A stretch of 64,000 bases of DNA from Thalassotalea marina (GTDB taxonomy: Bacteria > Pseudomonadota > Gammaproteobacteria > Enterobacterales > Alteromonadaceae), in NCBI RefSeq assembly GCF_014656435.1, contig NZ_BNCK01000003.1, positions 1-64,000 of the forward strand. Reading direction: 5' to 3'. Below are positions 49,033 to 59,119 of this stretch, piece after piece. The notes under the pieces were generated by a model, which ran no database searches, was not told the DNA's origin, and saw nothing but the letters and a program-made list of their open reading frames with translations. The translations under genes were made by a program, and so were the position numbers. Positions within the stretch are counted from its first letter, which is position 1, and each line of letters begins with the position of its first letter.

Positions 49033-51480
49033 CTACTCTAGTCCCTTTATTTTAACTACCGCTTGCTTATTTGCCAAATTTTGGCACACAGTAACGAGAT
49101 CTGAGTGCAAGCCACCGGCTGTTACATCGCGTCCAGCACCTGGTCCTCTGATAATAAGTGGATTTTCTTGATACCAAAGACTTCGAATTTGGAAAATGTT
49201 GTCGCAAGGGGTAATCGTTGCAAATGCGTCATTTTTCGATAAACATTCCAACGATACTTTTGCTTTAATCTTACCGTCTTTTACGTTAAAACGGGCGATA
49301 TAACGAATACAGGCTTGAGACGTTTTTGCCTCGTTCAACTGAGTTGCAAAAAAGTCATCTATTTGGCTAGCATTTGCTAAAAACTCTTCCGTCGTCATCG
49401 CTTGTAATTCGTTCGGTACTAAATCTTGCCTTTCAACATCTTCAAGTGATAATTCAAAACCAGCCGCTCTAGCTAAAATAAGCAACTTACGTTGAACATC
49501 ACGCCCAGATAGATCTTCTCTTGGATCTGGCTCAGTAATGCCCTGTTCAAGCGCATCTAACAATAAGGTGGAAAACGGTACTGAACCATCGTAGGTTTCA
49601 AAAAGCCAAGACAATGTACCCGAGAATATGCCTGAGATCTCACAAATTTGGTCACCGCTTTTCAATAAGTCTTGAATTGCATAATTAATTGGTAAGCCAG
49701 CACCAACAGTAGTACTGCCTAACCACTGGCTGTTATTTGCTTTAGCTTCAGCTAATAATTCATTGTATTTTGGCGTCGGCGCTGATGCTGCCCACTTATT
49801 TGCACAAATTACGTGGATCCCTTCTTTAAAGAATTCCAGATACAACTGACTAAACTTCTCACTAGGCGTGATATCGACAACGATTAATTCATCATACGGA
49901 TGGCTTTTTAGCCATGATGATAAAAGAGCTTTATCAAAAGATACTGCATGTTGCTCAAAGAGGGAAAGTGCGTGAGATGCATCAATGCCATCGGTGTTAA
50001 TCAAGGCTTTTTTTGATGTCATCAACCCTACTAAGTGTAAGTTTTCAAGTGCCGGAATTCTTGCCAATTGTTTCGGTAACATTTCCAAGAACTTCACTCC
50101 AATGTTACCAAGACCAGCAACAACAAGACCTATATGTTTTGCGTCCTTAGTCATGTCATGATGCACGTTATTAAGCAATTCTACCGAACACGGCTCACTT
50201 AAAATGGCTATCACACTGTGACCGCTCCAAGCATCTACTACAGCCAACACCTTTTGATGTCTAAGAGTACGTTTAAACTTAGCTTTCACATTTCCTTGAC
50301 GGGTCACTTTATGCCCTACGGTGGCCAAAATAGACACTGGGGTAAATGCGACTTCTGTATCATGAGCTGCAAGCCATTGGCTTACTGCTTTTTGCTGCTC
50401 TTGACGAATAACAATCAGGCCTTGTGTTTCATCAGCGCATAATGCAGCAAAAGTTTCTCCGGCTTCTCTACCTAAATCACCAATAAAACTTTGAGACTGA
50501 GCAAGGATTAAGTCATTCAAATAAGTAACTGAGAGTTCTTGTTTAGCCAATTGACCAAACCGCCCAATTTCGGTACCTGGTACAGAAGGATCAAAACTGC
50601 TTGCAACATGTAAATGAGTTTTGCCATCAGCCAATGGCTTTAAGGTATTTGCATGAAGTACAGGGTTGCCCAAACGGCCGAGTTCTTTAGCTACACCATT
50701 TGGTAGTCGGTGAAGTTTCCTTGATTGAGGGACAAACCTTGGATCGGCACTGTAAATGCCATCTACATCAGTCCATAAAGTGACTTGGTTGGCGTGACTT
50801 ATTGCGGCCATAATAGTGGCAGAATAATCACTGCCATTTCGGCCCAGAGTGCGTGTTACACTTTGGCTGTCTCGACAAATATAGCCTGTTACAACAGTTA
50901 GATGGTTAGCATGAAGCTTGGCTTCAAAACCAGGACGACTAACAGAATAATCAACATTGTATTCTTGTTCATTGTCGATCACTAAAAAATCACGGGCGTC
51001 CATAAAGATTGCCGGACAAACTCGCTCATTAAGCACGGATGACAACAATCTAGCAGACCACAACTCACCAAAAGCTAAAATATCAGCATGATGCGTTTCA
51101 GGTTGGTCTGATAACCATGCCTTCATCTGCTTAATATCTTCCGTTAAATAGCTTTGTAAACGTGCAGCACTCGCCGCATTTAACAAACTATTAATTAACT
51201 CTGACTGCATGTTTTCTAACTGCGTAATTTTTTCTTCCAACTCAGGAGATTGCTCAATGGCACACTGGAAAATAGCAAACAAAGCGTCTGTTGTTTTACC
51301 ATTTGCAGATACCACAATAATGTCATTGAGCTGGCAATGTTGGCGAATAATATCAACTACACGTTCAATACATTGAGTAGATGCAAGCGAGCTTCCACCA
51401 AATTTATGCACATTGGTAGCGTGTTTAGCTAGTTGGTTATGAGCAACCGTCAGCTGCTCAACTAAGTTATCTTGGGTCAT
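49033..51480 (-). CDS. metL: Bifunctional aspartokinase II / homoserine dehydrogenase II
   Basis: The product has 815 residues (Escherichia coli MetL 810). The N-terminal aspartokinase has KFGGSSLA and GRNGSDYSATIMA. The C-terminal homoserine dehydrogenase has VVAGLGNIGVKFLEML (NAD-binding) and the GTLSWLFETYDGS...DPREDLSGRDVQRKLLILAR catalytic stretch. It commits aspartate semialdehyde toward methionine and threonine. The ATG at 51480 gives the family length; an earlier ATG at 51519 would overlap metB by 17 bases. It is in an operon with metB, under the met-box operator. Confidence 0.95.
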   Translation of the reverse strand: MTQDNLVEQLTVAHNQLAKHATNVHKFGGSSLASTQCIERVVDIIRQHCQLNDIIVVSANGKTTDALFAIFQCAIEQSPELEEKITQLENMQSELINSLLNAASAARLQSYLTEDIKQMKAWLSDQPETHHADILAFGELWSARLLSSVLNERVCPAIFMDARDFLVIDNEQEYNVDYSVSRPGFEAKLHANHLTVVTGYICRDSQSVTRTLGRNGSDYSATIMAAISHANQVTLWTDVDGIYSADPRFVPQSRKLHRLPNGVAKELGRLGNPVLHANTLKPLADGKTHLHVASSFDPSVPGTEIGRFGQLAKQELSVTYLNDLILAQSQSFIGDLGREAGETFAALCADETQGLIVIRQEQQKAVSQWLAAHDTEVAFTPVSILATVGHKVTRQGNVKAKFKRTLRHQKVLAVVDAWSGHSVIAILSEPCSVELLNNVHHDMTKDAKHIGLVVAGLGNIGVKFLEMLPKQLARIPALENLHLVGLMTSKKALINTDGIDASHALSLFEQHAVSFDKALLSSWLKSHPYDELIVVDITPSEKFSQLYLEFFKEGIHVICANKWAASAPTPKYNELLAEAKANNSQWLGSTTVGAGLPINYAIQDLLKSGDQICEISGIFSGTLSWLFETYDGSVPFSTLLLDALEQGITEPDPREDLSGRDVQRKLLILARAAGFELSLEDVERQDLVPNELQAMTTEEFLANASQIDDFFATQLNEAKTSQACIRYIARFNVKDGKIKAKVSLECLSKNDAFATITPCDNIFQIRSLWYQENPLIIRGPGAGRDVTAGGLHSDLVTVCQNLANKQAVVKIKGLE

Positions 51481-51502
51481 ATATTTCTCAATTACTGGCT
51501 TT

Positions 51503-52660
51503 CTACTGCTGACTTGCATTTAGTCCTGTATTTAAATCGGCGATGATATCGTCAATATCTTCAATACCAACGGAAACTCGAACAAGCGATTGGCTTATAC
51601 CTGCTTCAATTTGGGCTTCAATTTCCATACCTGCATGTGTCATTGTTGATGGGTGGCTTATTAAGCTTTCAACACCACCTAATGACTGCGCCAAAGTAAA
51701 CAATTGTAGATTATCAAACAATTTAATCACGGCAGCTTCACCGCCTTTTAATTCAAAGCTCATCATCGAACCAAAGTTTGCTTGTTGTTTTTTAGCTATG
51801 TCATGTCCTGGGTGATTTTCAAAACCAGGGTAATACACCTTTTCAATTGCTGGATGGGATTGTAAAAATTTCGCTAACTCATCTGCATTTTCTTGATGTT
51901 GCTTCATCCGAACAGGTAGGGTTTTAAGCCCCCGTAATGCTAAGTAGCTGTCAAACGCCGAGCCAGTAATGCCAATACAGTTGGCCCACCAAGCTAACTC
52001 TTCACCTAGTGCTTGCTCTTTTGTTACCAGAACACCACCAACAACATCACTGTGACCGTTGATAAACTTAGTCGTTGAATGAAAAACAATATCAGCACCA
52101 AGTGCTAATGGTTGCTGAAGTATTGGCGAAAGGAAAGTGTTATCGACCGCAACTAATGCACCGACTTGATGGCTGGCTTTAACCACTTTTTCAATATCAA
52201 CTAAACGCATTAACGGATTGCTAGGCGTTTCAACAAGCACTAGTTTAGGATTTTGTTCTAAAGCTTTGGCAAGTGCTTGCTCGTCGTTTTGATCGACAAC
52301 TGCCAACTTAAATTGGCCACGCTTTGCTAAATGTGTAAATAAACGATAGCTGCCACCATAACAATCGTGTGGAATAACCACCAAATCATCAGTTGATAAC
52401 AATTGGCAAATTAAGTGTACCGCTGACATGCCCGTGCTAGTCACTATACCTAAAGCACCGCCTTCTAAGTCGGCAATAGCTTGGGCAAACGTAGCACGAG
52501 TTGGGTTACCCGTTCTGGAATAATCAAACTGACGTTTATTGTTAAAACCCTTTAATGCATAGGTACTCGATAAATGAATTGCGGGTATAACAGCACCATG
52601 ATGTTCATCAGAATTAATCCCAGCTCTAACCGCTGTGGTGGCGAATTTGTTTTTTGTCAT
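51503..52660 (-). CDS. metB: Cystathionine gamma-synthase
   Basis: The product is a 385-residue PLP enzyme that joins cysteine to an acylated homoserine. SSTYALKGF, DYSRTGNPTR, PHDCYGGSYRLF, the PLP lysine in FHSTTKFINGHSDVVGG and SLGGVESLISHPSTMTHAG are present and align closely with Escherichia coli MetB. The start at 52660 (MTKNKFATTAVRAG) is preferred over 52678 by this alignment. It is the first gene of metBL, transcribed away from metJ. Confidence 0.96.
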   Translation of the reverse strand: MTKNKFATTAVRAGINSDEHHGAVIPAIHLSSTYALKGFNNKRQFDYSRTGNPTRATFAQAIADLEGGALGIVTSTGMSAVHLICQLLSTDDLVVIPHDCYGGSYRLFTHLAKRGQFKLAVVDQNDEQALAKALEQNPKLVLVETPSNPLMRLVDIEKVVKASHQVGALVAVDNTFLSPILQQPLALGADIVFHSTTKFINGHSDVVGGVLVTKEQALGEELAWWANCIGITGSAFDSYLALRGLKTLPVRMKQHQENADELAKFLQSHPAIEKVYYPGFENHPGHDIAKKQQANFGSMMSFELKGGEAAVIKLFDNLQLFTLAQSLGGVESLISHPSTMTHAGMEIEAQIEAGISQSLVRVSVGIEDIDDIIADLNTGLNASQQ

Positions 52661-52700
52661 GGTACTCAATTTCCTCATCAGTAGGACGAAATCATCAAAT

Positions 52701-52732
52701 AGATGTTTGGACGTCCAAAAGTCTATACGTTT
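52701..52732. promoter_or_regulatory. MetJ operator with four tandem met boxes (metB side)
   Basis: Four contiguous 8-mers, AGATGTTT, GGACGTCC, AAAAGTCT and ATACGTTT, follow the AGACGTCT consensus in register. MetJ dimers bind adjacent boxes cooperatively with S-adenosylmethionine. The position, 41 bases upstream of metB, fits repression of metBL. Confidence 0.8.
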
Positions 52733-52747
52733 TAAAAAAACGGATCA

Positions 52748-52779
52748 AGCGCTTTAGACATCTAAACTTCTACACATTC
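52748..52779. promoter_or_regulatory. Second met-box array (metJ side)
   Basis: AGCGCTTT, AGACATCT, AAACTTCT and ACACATTC are in 8-base register; the second is one base from consensus and the others are weaker. Being nearer metJ, it probably provides autoregulation and joint control of the divergent pair. Confidence 0.65.
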
Positions 52780-52847
52780 ATTGTTGACTCATAGCAGACA
52801 AACAGTAAAATCTGACATATCAAGATTATAGGTAATTAGAGGTCTCT

Positions 52848-53177
52848 ATGGCACAGTGGAATGGCGAGTATATTAACCCATATGCCGAACACGGTAAAAA
52901 GAGTGAACAGGTTAAAAAAATCACTGTATCTATTCCTTTGCGTGTGTTGAAGGTATTGACGGATGAACGCACTCGACGCCAAATAAACAACTTAAGGCAT
53001 GCAACCAATAGTGAATTGCTGTGTGAAGCCTTTTTGCACGCATTTACTGGTCAACCATTACCTTGTGATGACGATCTTGCAAAAGATAATGAACATAAGC
53101 TACCCAAAAGTGTAAGGGATGCATTAGAAGCTAGAGGCATTACCGATTTTAGTCAGTTTGAAGATGATGAAGACTAA
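52848..53177 (+). CDS. metJ: Methionine repressor MetJ
   Basis: The product is a 109-residue ribbon-helix-helix repressor that uses S-adenosylmethionine as corepressor. Residues 1-70 are nearly identical to Escherichia coli MetJ ([20 protein letters not shown], then [19 protein letters not shown] and [20 protein letters not shown]). The C-terminal tail diverges and is acidic (FEDDED). It is divergent from metBL, with two met-box arrays between them, the classical arrangement. Confidence 0.98.
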   Translation: MAQWNGEYINPYAEHGKKSEQVKKITVSIPLRVLKVLTDERTRRQINNLRHATNSELLCEAFLHAFTGQPLPCDDDLAKDNEHKLPKSVRDALEARGITDFSQFEDDED

Positions 53178-53196
53178 GGTGCATTACCGCCTTAGT
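53173..53196 (+). terminator. Terminator overlapping the metJ stop
   Basis: ACTAAGG (53173-53179) pairs with CCTTAGT (53190-53196) and is followed by a T-rich stretch. Confidence 0.6.
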
Positions 53197-53197
53197 A

Positions 53198-53536
53198 TCA
53201 CTTTTTGTTTTTTACTGTCATACCGTCAATTATAGCGACCAACCACACCGATAAAATAATTATCATTAATTGCTGCCCAAGCACTAAATCAAAATAAATT
53301 GGGTTTTTCGACATTTCATCGGCAATTGCTTGCTGAGTTAGCATCAGTTGTCCTGCCATTACTTTATCAACTAAAGGCTGAATTTTACTGACAATAGTTG
53401 AGAAGAAATAAACAACTGTGATTAAAAATATGGTGATAAAAAGTATTGCCCGTTTAAAACGCTTTAAAACGAGTTGTCCTGCTCCTGGACAAAGAAGCAA
53501 ATTCAAAATTAGCGCTTTCTTTCTATTGTTCAACAC
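53198..53536 (-). CDS. Small membrane protein of unknown function
   Basis: The product has 112 residues with two clear membrane segments (about 28-48 and 90-106) separated by a Gln/Met-rich periplasmic or cytosolic loop. The N-terminal NRKKALILNLLLCPGAGQLVLKRFKRAILF resembles the amphipathic 'PGAGQxxxGR' start of small TM2/DUF6677-like proteins. The function is unknown. It is convergent with metJ and follows the malic-enzyme terminator, so it is probably transcribed alone. Confidence 0.6.
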   Translation of the reverse strand: MLNNRKKALILNLLLCPGAGQLVLKRFKRAILFITIFLITVVYFFSTIVSKIQPLVDKVMAGQLMLTQQAIADEMSKNPIYFDLVLGQQLMIIILSVWLVAIIDGMTVKNKK

Positions 53537-53600
53537 TTAATCCGATCATCAATCTTGTTAAAATTGTAGATTTCCTCTACTAATGTTCACGGTTCTAATG

Positions 53601-53633
53601 AAAAAAGATCAGCGGCTTATTCAGAGCCGCTGA
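53601..53633 (-). terminator. Terminator of the malic enzyme gene
   Basis: On the minus strand TCAGCGGCT and AGCCGCTGA pair perfectly and are followed by TCTTTTTT, 24 bases past the stop. Confidence 0.9.
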
Positions 53634-53656
53634 GCTATTTTATTTAACTAACTAGG

Positions 53657-54898
53657 TTAGTCTTGATATTTTTCTGGCAATTCTAACCCAGCAACTCCAG
53701 AATCAACCGCTGCTCTTGCTACTGCTTTGGCTACTCGATGACATAAACGAGGATCCATCGGCTTTGGAATGATATAGTTTTTACCAAAGTTTAACTCTAC
53801 ATCACCACTTGCAGCCAATACTTCTGCTGGAACTTCTTCTTTAGCAATTTCTCGGATGGCATGCACACATGCAACCTTCATTGCATCATTTATCGTTCGA
53901 GCGCGAACATCAAGAGCGCCTCTAAAAATAAAAGGAAAACATAGCACATTGTTAACTTGATTTGGATAATCAGAACGACCTGTTGCTATGATTAGGTCAT
54001 TTCTAGCGGCCAAAGCAACCTCAGGTTTAATCTCAGGATCAGGGTTAGAACAAGCAAAAATAACAGGGTTTTCAGCCATCAGTTTTACGTGCTCAGCCGT
54101 TAATAAATCTGGTCCTGAAACACCAACAAAAACATCCGCGCCATCAATCACATCTTCCAATGTACGCTTGTCCGTATTATTGGCAAAAAGCTTCTTATAT
54201 TCATTAAGGTCATCACGACGAGTATGAATAACACCCTTAGTATCTAACATATAGATTTTTTCACGTTGTGCGCCACAACTGATTAATAACTCCATACAAG
54301 CAATTGCAGCGGCACCAGCGCCCATACAAACGATATTAGCTTGTTTTATGTCCTTGCCTTGTATCTCTAGCGCATTAATCATACCTGCCGCTGTAACTAT
54401 CGCTGTACCATGTTGATCGTCATGAAATACTGGGATTTTGCAACGTTCAATTAGGGCTTTTTCTATTTCAAAACATTCTGGTGCTTTAATATCTTCTAGG
54501 TTAATGCCACCAAAACTATCGGCAATGTTTGCAACCGTATTAACAAACTCTTCAACCGTTTTGTGTTTTACTTCAATATCAAAAGAATTAATATCAGCAA
54601 ATCGCTTGAATAATAAGGCTTTACCTTCCATTACCGGCTTAGCTGCCATACCGCCCAAGTTACCTAAGCCAAGTATTGCTGTACCGTTTGTGATCACCGC
54701 AACTGTATTTCCTTTACCGGTATACTGATATACCGCATCAGGGTTCTCGGCGATTTCTCTTACAGGCTCTGCAACACCTGGGCTATAGGCCAGAGATAAA
54801 TCTTGGCTTGTCTCTGCAGGTGTTGTTAATTCAATACCAATTTTTCCTGGACTAGGAAATTGGTGATAATCCAAAGCTTGTTGTCGAAAATCTTTCAT
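53657..54898 (-). CDS. Malate dehydrogenase (oxaloacetate-decarboxylating), malic enzyme
   Basis: The product has 413 residues. It converts malate to pyruvate and CO2 with NAD(P)+. SLAYSPGVAEPVREI, NGTAILGLGNLGGMAAKPVMEGKA, the metal-binding PVFHDDQHGTAIV and the dinucleotide fold VCMGAGAAAIACMELL are intact. It is the short bacterial form without the phosphotransacetylase-like C-terminal half of MaeB. The cofactor cannot be read with certainty. It stands alone with its own terminator. Confidence 0.93.
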   Translation of the reverse strand: MKDFRQQALDYHQFPSPGKIGIELTTPAETSQDLSLAYSPGVAEPVREIAENPDAVYQYTGKGNTVAVITNGTAILGLGNLGGMAAKPVMEGKALLFKRFADINSFDIEVKHKTVEEFVNTVANIADSFGGINLEDIKAPECFEIEKALIERCKIPVFHDDQHGTAIVTAAGMINALEIQGKDIKQANIVCMGAGAAAIACMELLISCGAQREKIYMLDTKGVIHTRRDDLNEYKKLFANNTDKRTLEDVIDGADVFVGVSGPDLLTAEHVKLMAENPVIFACSNPDPEIKPEVALAARNDLIIATGRSDYPNQVNNVLCFPFIFRGALDVRARTINDAMKVACVHAIREIAKEEVPAEVLAASGDVELNFGKNYIIPKPMDPRLCHRVAKAVARAAVDSGVAGLELPEKYQD

Positions 54899-55325
54899 GG
54901 GTGTGATCCTAATGCGTTAATCAAATTAATGTGGTGTTGTTATTTTTGCCCTATGTTATGGGAATGTTATAGCAAAATTCAACCCTGACCAGTTAAGCTA
55001 GAACACCCGTTTTATCTGGAAAATTTAGCTAATTTTGCAATAGAATTCACATAACAAATAATGATATTCGTTATTCATTCAACATTTTCCCTTAACAAAC
55101 TTTAGTTATATCGACACCAATTGTTATAACATTTGGGAAATTAGCCGCAGATCGATGAGGTTTAACCATCTAAAAGATGATGCGAAATGTTTAGATTATT
55201 TGAATAGATATTCGTCAATTTTTCTTTGAAAATATTTGAGACCAATTGAATTGACGGTTAAATAAAATTGCAGACATAAAAAAACCACCTTCGCATGAGG
55301 TGGTTTTTATAACTCACTAGTTTAG
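54899..55325. other. Gene-free gap between the malic enzyme gene and purA
   Basis: The 427 bases hold the purA terminator at the right end and the upstream region of the malic enzyme gene at the left. ACCAATTG occurs twice (near 55118 and 55241), resembling the arms of the hairpin at 24004-24068, but without a paired partner. I see no gene. Confidence 0.5.
55278..55308 (-). terminator. Terminator of purA
   Basis: AAAAAACCACCT and AGGTGGTTTTT pair around a 7-base loop, 18 bases after the purA stop. Confidence 0.9.
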
Positions 55326-56645
<1,320 letters not shown>

Positions 56646-56758
56646 TTAGGCGGGGATTCTACCAAAATCCAGTATTGAGTCCAAGCAAATATTTGGTCGA
56701 TTTTAAGACGATTTAAAAAATGAAAGAGGATGAAAGACTTAGCAAGTCAGAATATTCA

Positions 56759-56944
56759 TTAAATTAACCACAAAATAAGCGCACCAAAACATACACCAGT
56801 TAAACCAATAGTACGAATGTTGTTGGGGCTTTCTTGGGCTATTTTTAATACGTAGCTTCGCCACTTATTTGGAAACAAAGCTGGGATTAGTCCTTCGATG
56901 ATAAAGGCGATTGCAACAGCAGTTAATAACAACTCCATAGTCAT
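56759..56944 (-). CDS. DUF2065 small membrane protein (YjeT-like)
   Basis: The product is 61 residues. Two hydrophobic segments flank a basic turn containing PALFPNKWRSYVLKIAQ, the DUF2065 pattern. The function is unknown, but the gene regularly sits between hflC and purA, as here. GAGA lies 8 bases upstream of the ATG at 56944; a second ATG two codons later is possible. Confidence 0.85.
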   Translation of the reverse strand: MTMELLLTAVAIAFIIEGLIPALFPNKWRSYVLKIAQESPNNIRTIGLTGVCFGALILWLI

Positions 56945-56960
56945 ATTTTATTTCTCATAT

Positions 56961-56997
56961 AAAAAAGCCACGATTAATATAAATTAACCGTGGCTTT
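56961..56997 (-). terminator. Terminator after hflC
   Basis: On the minus strand AAAGCCACG and CGTGGCTTTTTT pair around an AT-rich loop, about 20 bases past the hflC stop, separating hflKC from the DUF2065 gene. Confidence 0.8.
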
Positions 56998-57017
56998 AAC
57001 AAAATAGTATTTCGCCG

Positions 57018-57899
57018 TTATTTAGGCTTTGTACTTTCTTTCATATAATGAAAGAAGTCGTTATCAGGTTTAACTACCATGATATCATTCTTGCTATTAA
57101 AACTGTTCTCATAAGCCATTAGACTTCTATAGAAAGTAAAGAACTCAGCATCCTTCTTATAGGCATCTGCATAAACTTTTGCAGCTAGAGCATCTCCTTC
57201 ACCACGAATTTCATGCGCTTGTTTTTGCGCATTAGCTAACATAACAGTCACCTTAGCATCAATTGTTGCTTTGATAATTTCAGACTGCTCTTGCCCCTTT
57301 GAACGGTGCTCTTTAGCTACTGCGGTGCGTTCTGCGCGCATGCGGTCGTAAATTGAATTACTGACTTCGGTAGGTAGATTAATTGCTTTTACGCGAACAT
57401 CAATTACCTCTATTCCCAAATCTTCTTTACTGCTTTCAGCACTTTCTAATGCTTTAGCCATAATGGTATCACGATCGCCAGAAACAATTTCTTTTATGGT
57501 ACGAGAACCAAATTCTGTTCTTAAACCATTATTGATTTTTTGTTTCAATAACGCTCTAGCATTTTCAATTGAGCCTGATGTTCTCAAGTAGTATGTTGAG
57601 AAATCAACGATACGCCATTTAGCATAAGAGTCGACCATCAAATCCTTTTTCTCAGACGTTACAAAGCGGTCAGGTGCTTCATCAAGTGTTTGAATACGAG
57701 CATCGATTTTACGAACGGTTTCAATAAAAGGTAACTTAAATTGTAATCCCGGCTCATATACGATCATTTCACCTGCGTCATCACGTTTAATTTTCGAGAA
57801 CTGGAATACAATTCCTCTTTGTCCTTCAAAAACCACGAACACACTCGAAACAGTCAACACAAATAGTGCGGCAACAATAGCAATAATTAGGTTTTTCAT
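57018..57899 (-). CDS. hflC: FtsH protease modulator HflC
   Basis: The product has 293 residues. An N-terminal membrane anchor (about 5-25) is followed by a SPFH/band-7 domain and a coiled-coil helix (RAERTAVAKEHRSKGQEQ). With HflK it forms the large periplasmic cage around FtsH at the inner membrane and limits proteolysis. It lies 3 bp after hflK. Confidence 0.96.
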   Translation of the reverse strand: MKNLIIAIVAALFVLTVSSVFVVFEGQRGIVFQFSKIKRDDAGEMIVYEPGLQFKLPFIETVRKIDARIQTLDEAPDRFVTSEKKDLMVDSYAKWRIVDFSTYYLRTSGSIENARALLKQKINNGLRTEFGSRTIKEIVSGDRDTIMAKALESAESSKEDLGIEVIDVRVKAINLPTEVSNSIYDRMRAERTAVAKEHRSKGQEQSEIIKATIDAKVTVMLANAQKQAHEIRGEGDALAAKVYADAYKKDAEFFTFYRSLMAYENSFNSKNDIMVVKPDNDFFHYMKESTKPK

Positions 57900-57902
57900 C
57901 GC

Positions 57903-59045
57903 TTAGTCTCTCCCACTATTAAATCTATCTGAACGACCACTAATCGCCGGAGAAGAAGGCGGGTTAGTGTTTGTATTATTCAACGTCGAGTTTGGTATGG
58001 TTACCGAACGCTGTTGCGTTGAATGCTGCTGGATGATTTTATCAAGTGGTAAATACATCATGTTATTACCGCCATCAACATCAACCATCACTTTGCTGGT
58101 ATTGCTATACACTTTTTCCATGGTGCCTATATATAAACGCTGACGAGTAACTTCTGGTGCAGCTTGATATTCTGGTAATATTTTTTCAAATCTAGCAACA
58201 GCACCTTGTGCGTCTAATACCGTTTGCTCTTTGTAAGCTAGAGCTTCTTGCTCCATACGTTTAACACGACCACGAGCTCTTGGCTCAATGCCTTTTGCAT
58301 AAGCTTCTGCTTCACGAATAAAGCGAATTTCATCTTCTTGTGCAGCAATTGCATCATCAAATGAGTCTTTGACCTCTTCTGGAGGACGTGCATCTTTAAA
58401 GTTAACATCAACAATGATGATGCCTAAGCTGTAACGCTCAATAATACTTTCTAGCTCACTCCAAACCGCTTGTCTTACTTGTTCACGACCACTAGTTAAC
58501 ACATCATCCATTCTTGAATGACCAACAACGTAACGTAGTGCGCTGTCTAAAGATTGACTTAAACTGTCATCAGCATTTGTAACGCTAAATACATAGTCAC
58601 GAGGTTCAACAACACGATACTGGATTTGCATTTCAACACGAACTACATTTTCGTCTTGGGTCAACATAAAACCCGAAGCAGGAAGATCACGTGTTGTTTG
58701 CACATCGACGGGAATAATACGGTCGATAAATGTCCACTTCCAACGAAGCCCCGGCTCCACAGTACCTGCAAATTGACCAAATCTTAATACGATGCCTTTT
58801 TCAGCCTCTTTAATGGTATAAAAACCACTAAAAGCATAAACAAGTACGGCAACAACTAAAGCTAAGCCAATACCAACAGATGAAAAACTCTTACCGCCAC
58901 CGCCTGATGACTTTCCACCAAATACACCACCAAACTTATTACCTAAATCCTTTAGTAAATCGTCTAAATCTGGCGGCCCTTGATTATTTCCACCTTTATT
59001 TTTCCAGGGATCTTTATCGTCTTTCCCCGGTTCATTCCAAGCCAT
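57903..59045 (-). CDS. hflK: FtsH protease modulator HflK
   Basis: The product has 380 residues. A Gly/Asp/Pro-rich cytoplasmic N-terminus (MAWNEPGKDDKDPWKNKGGN) precedes one membrane segment (about 56-76). An SPFH domain follows (AEKGIVLRFGQFAGTVEPGLRWK), then a helical arm and a Ser/Asn/Pro-rich tail. It partners HflC in the FtsH-HflKC complex. It lies 74 bp after hflX. Confidence 0.96.
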   Translation of the reverse strand: MAWNEPGKDDKDPWKNKGGNNQGPPDLDDLLKDLGNKFGGVFGGKSSGGGGKSFSSVGIGLALVVAVLVYAFSGFYTIKEAEKGIVLRFGQFAGTVEPGLRWKWTFIDRIIPVDVQTTRDLPASGFMLTQDENVVRVEMQIQYRVVEPRDYVFSVTNADDSLSQSLDSALRYVVGHSRMDDVLTSGREQVRQAVWSELESIIERYSLGIIIVDVNFKDARPPEEVKDSFDDAIAAQEDEIRFIREAEAYAKGIEPRARGRVKRMEQEALAYKEQTVLDAQGAVARFEKILPEYQAAPEVTRQRLYIGTMEKVYSNTSKVMVDVDGGNNMMYLPLDKIIQQHSTQQRSVTIPNSTLNNTNTNPPSSPAISGRSDRFNSGRD

Positions 59046-59119
59046 AACGCTCTCCGTTACTAATACTGAATGTCAATCATGACATATTAAGTCAATAATC
59101 GGCTTAATATATCAGTCTG

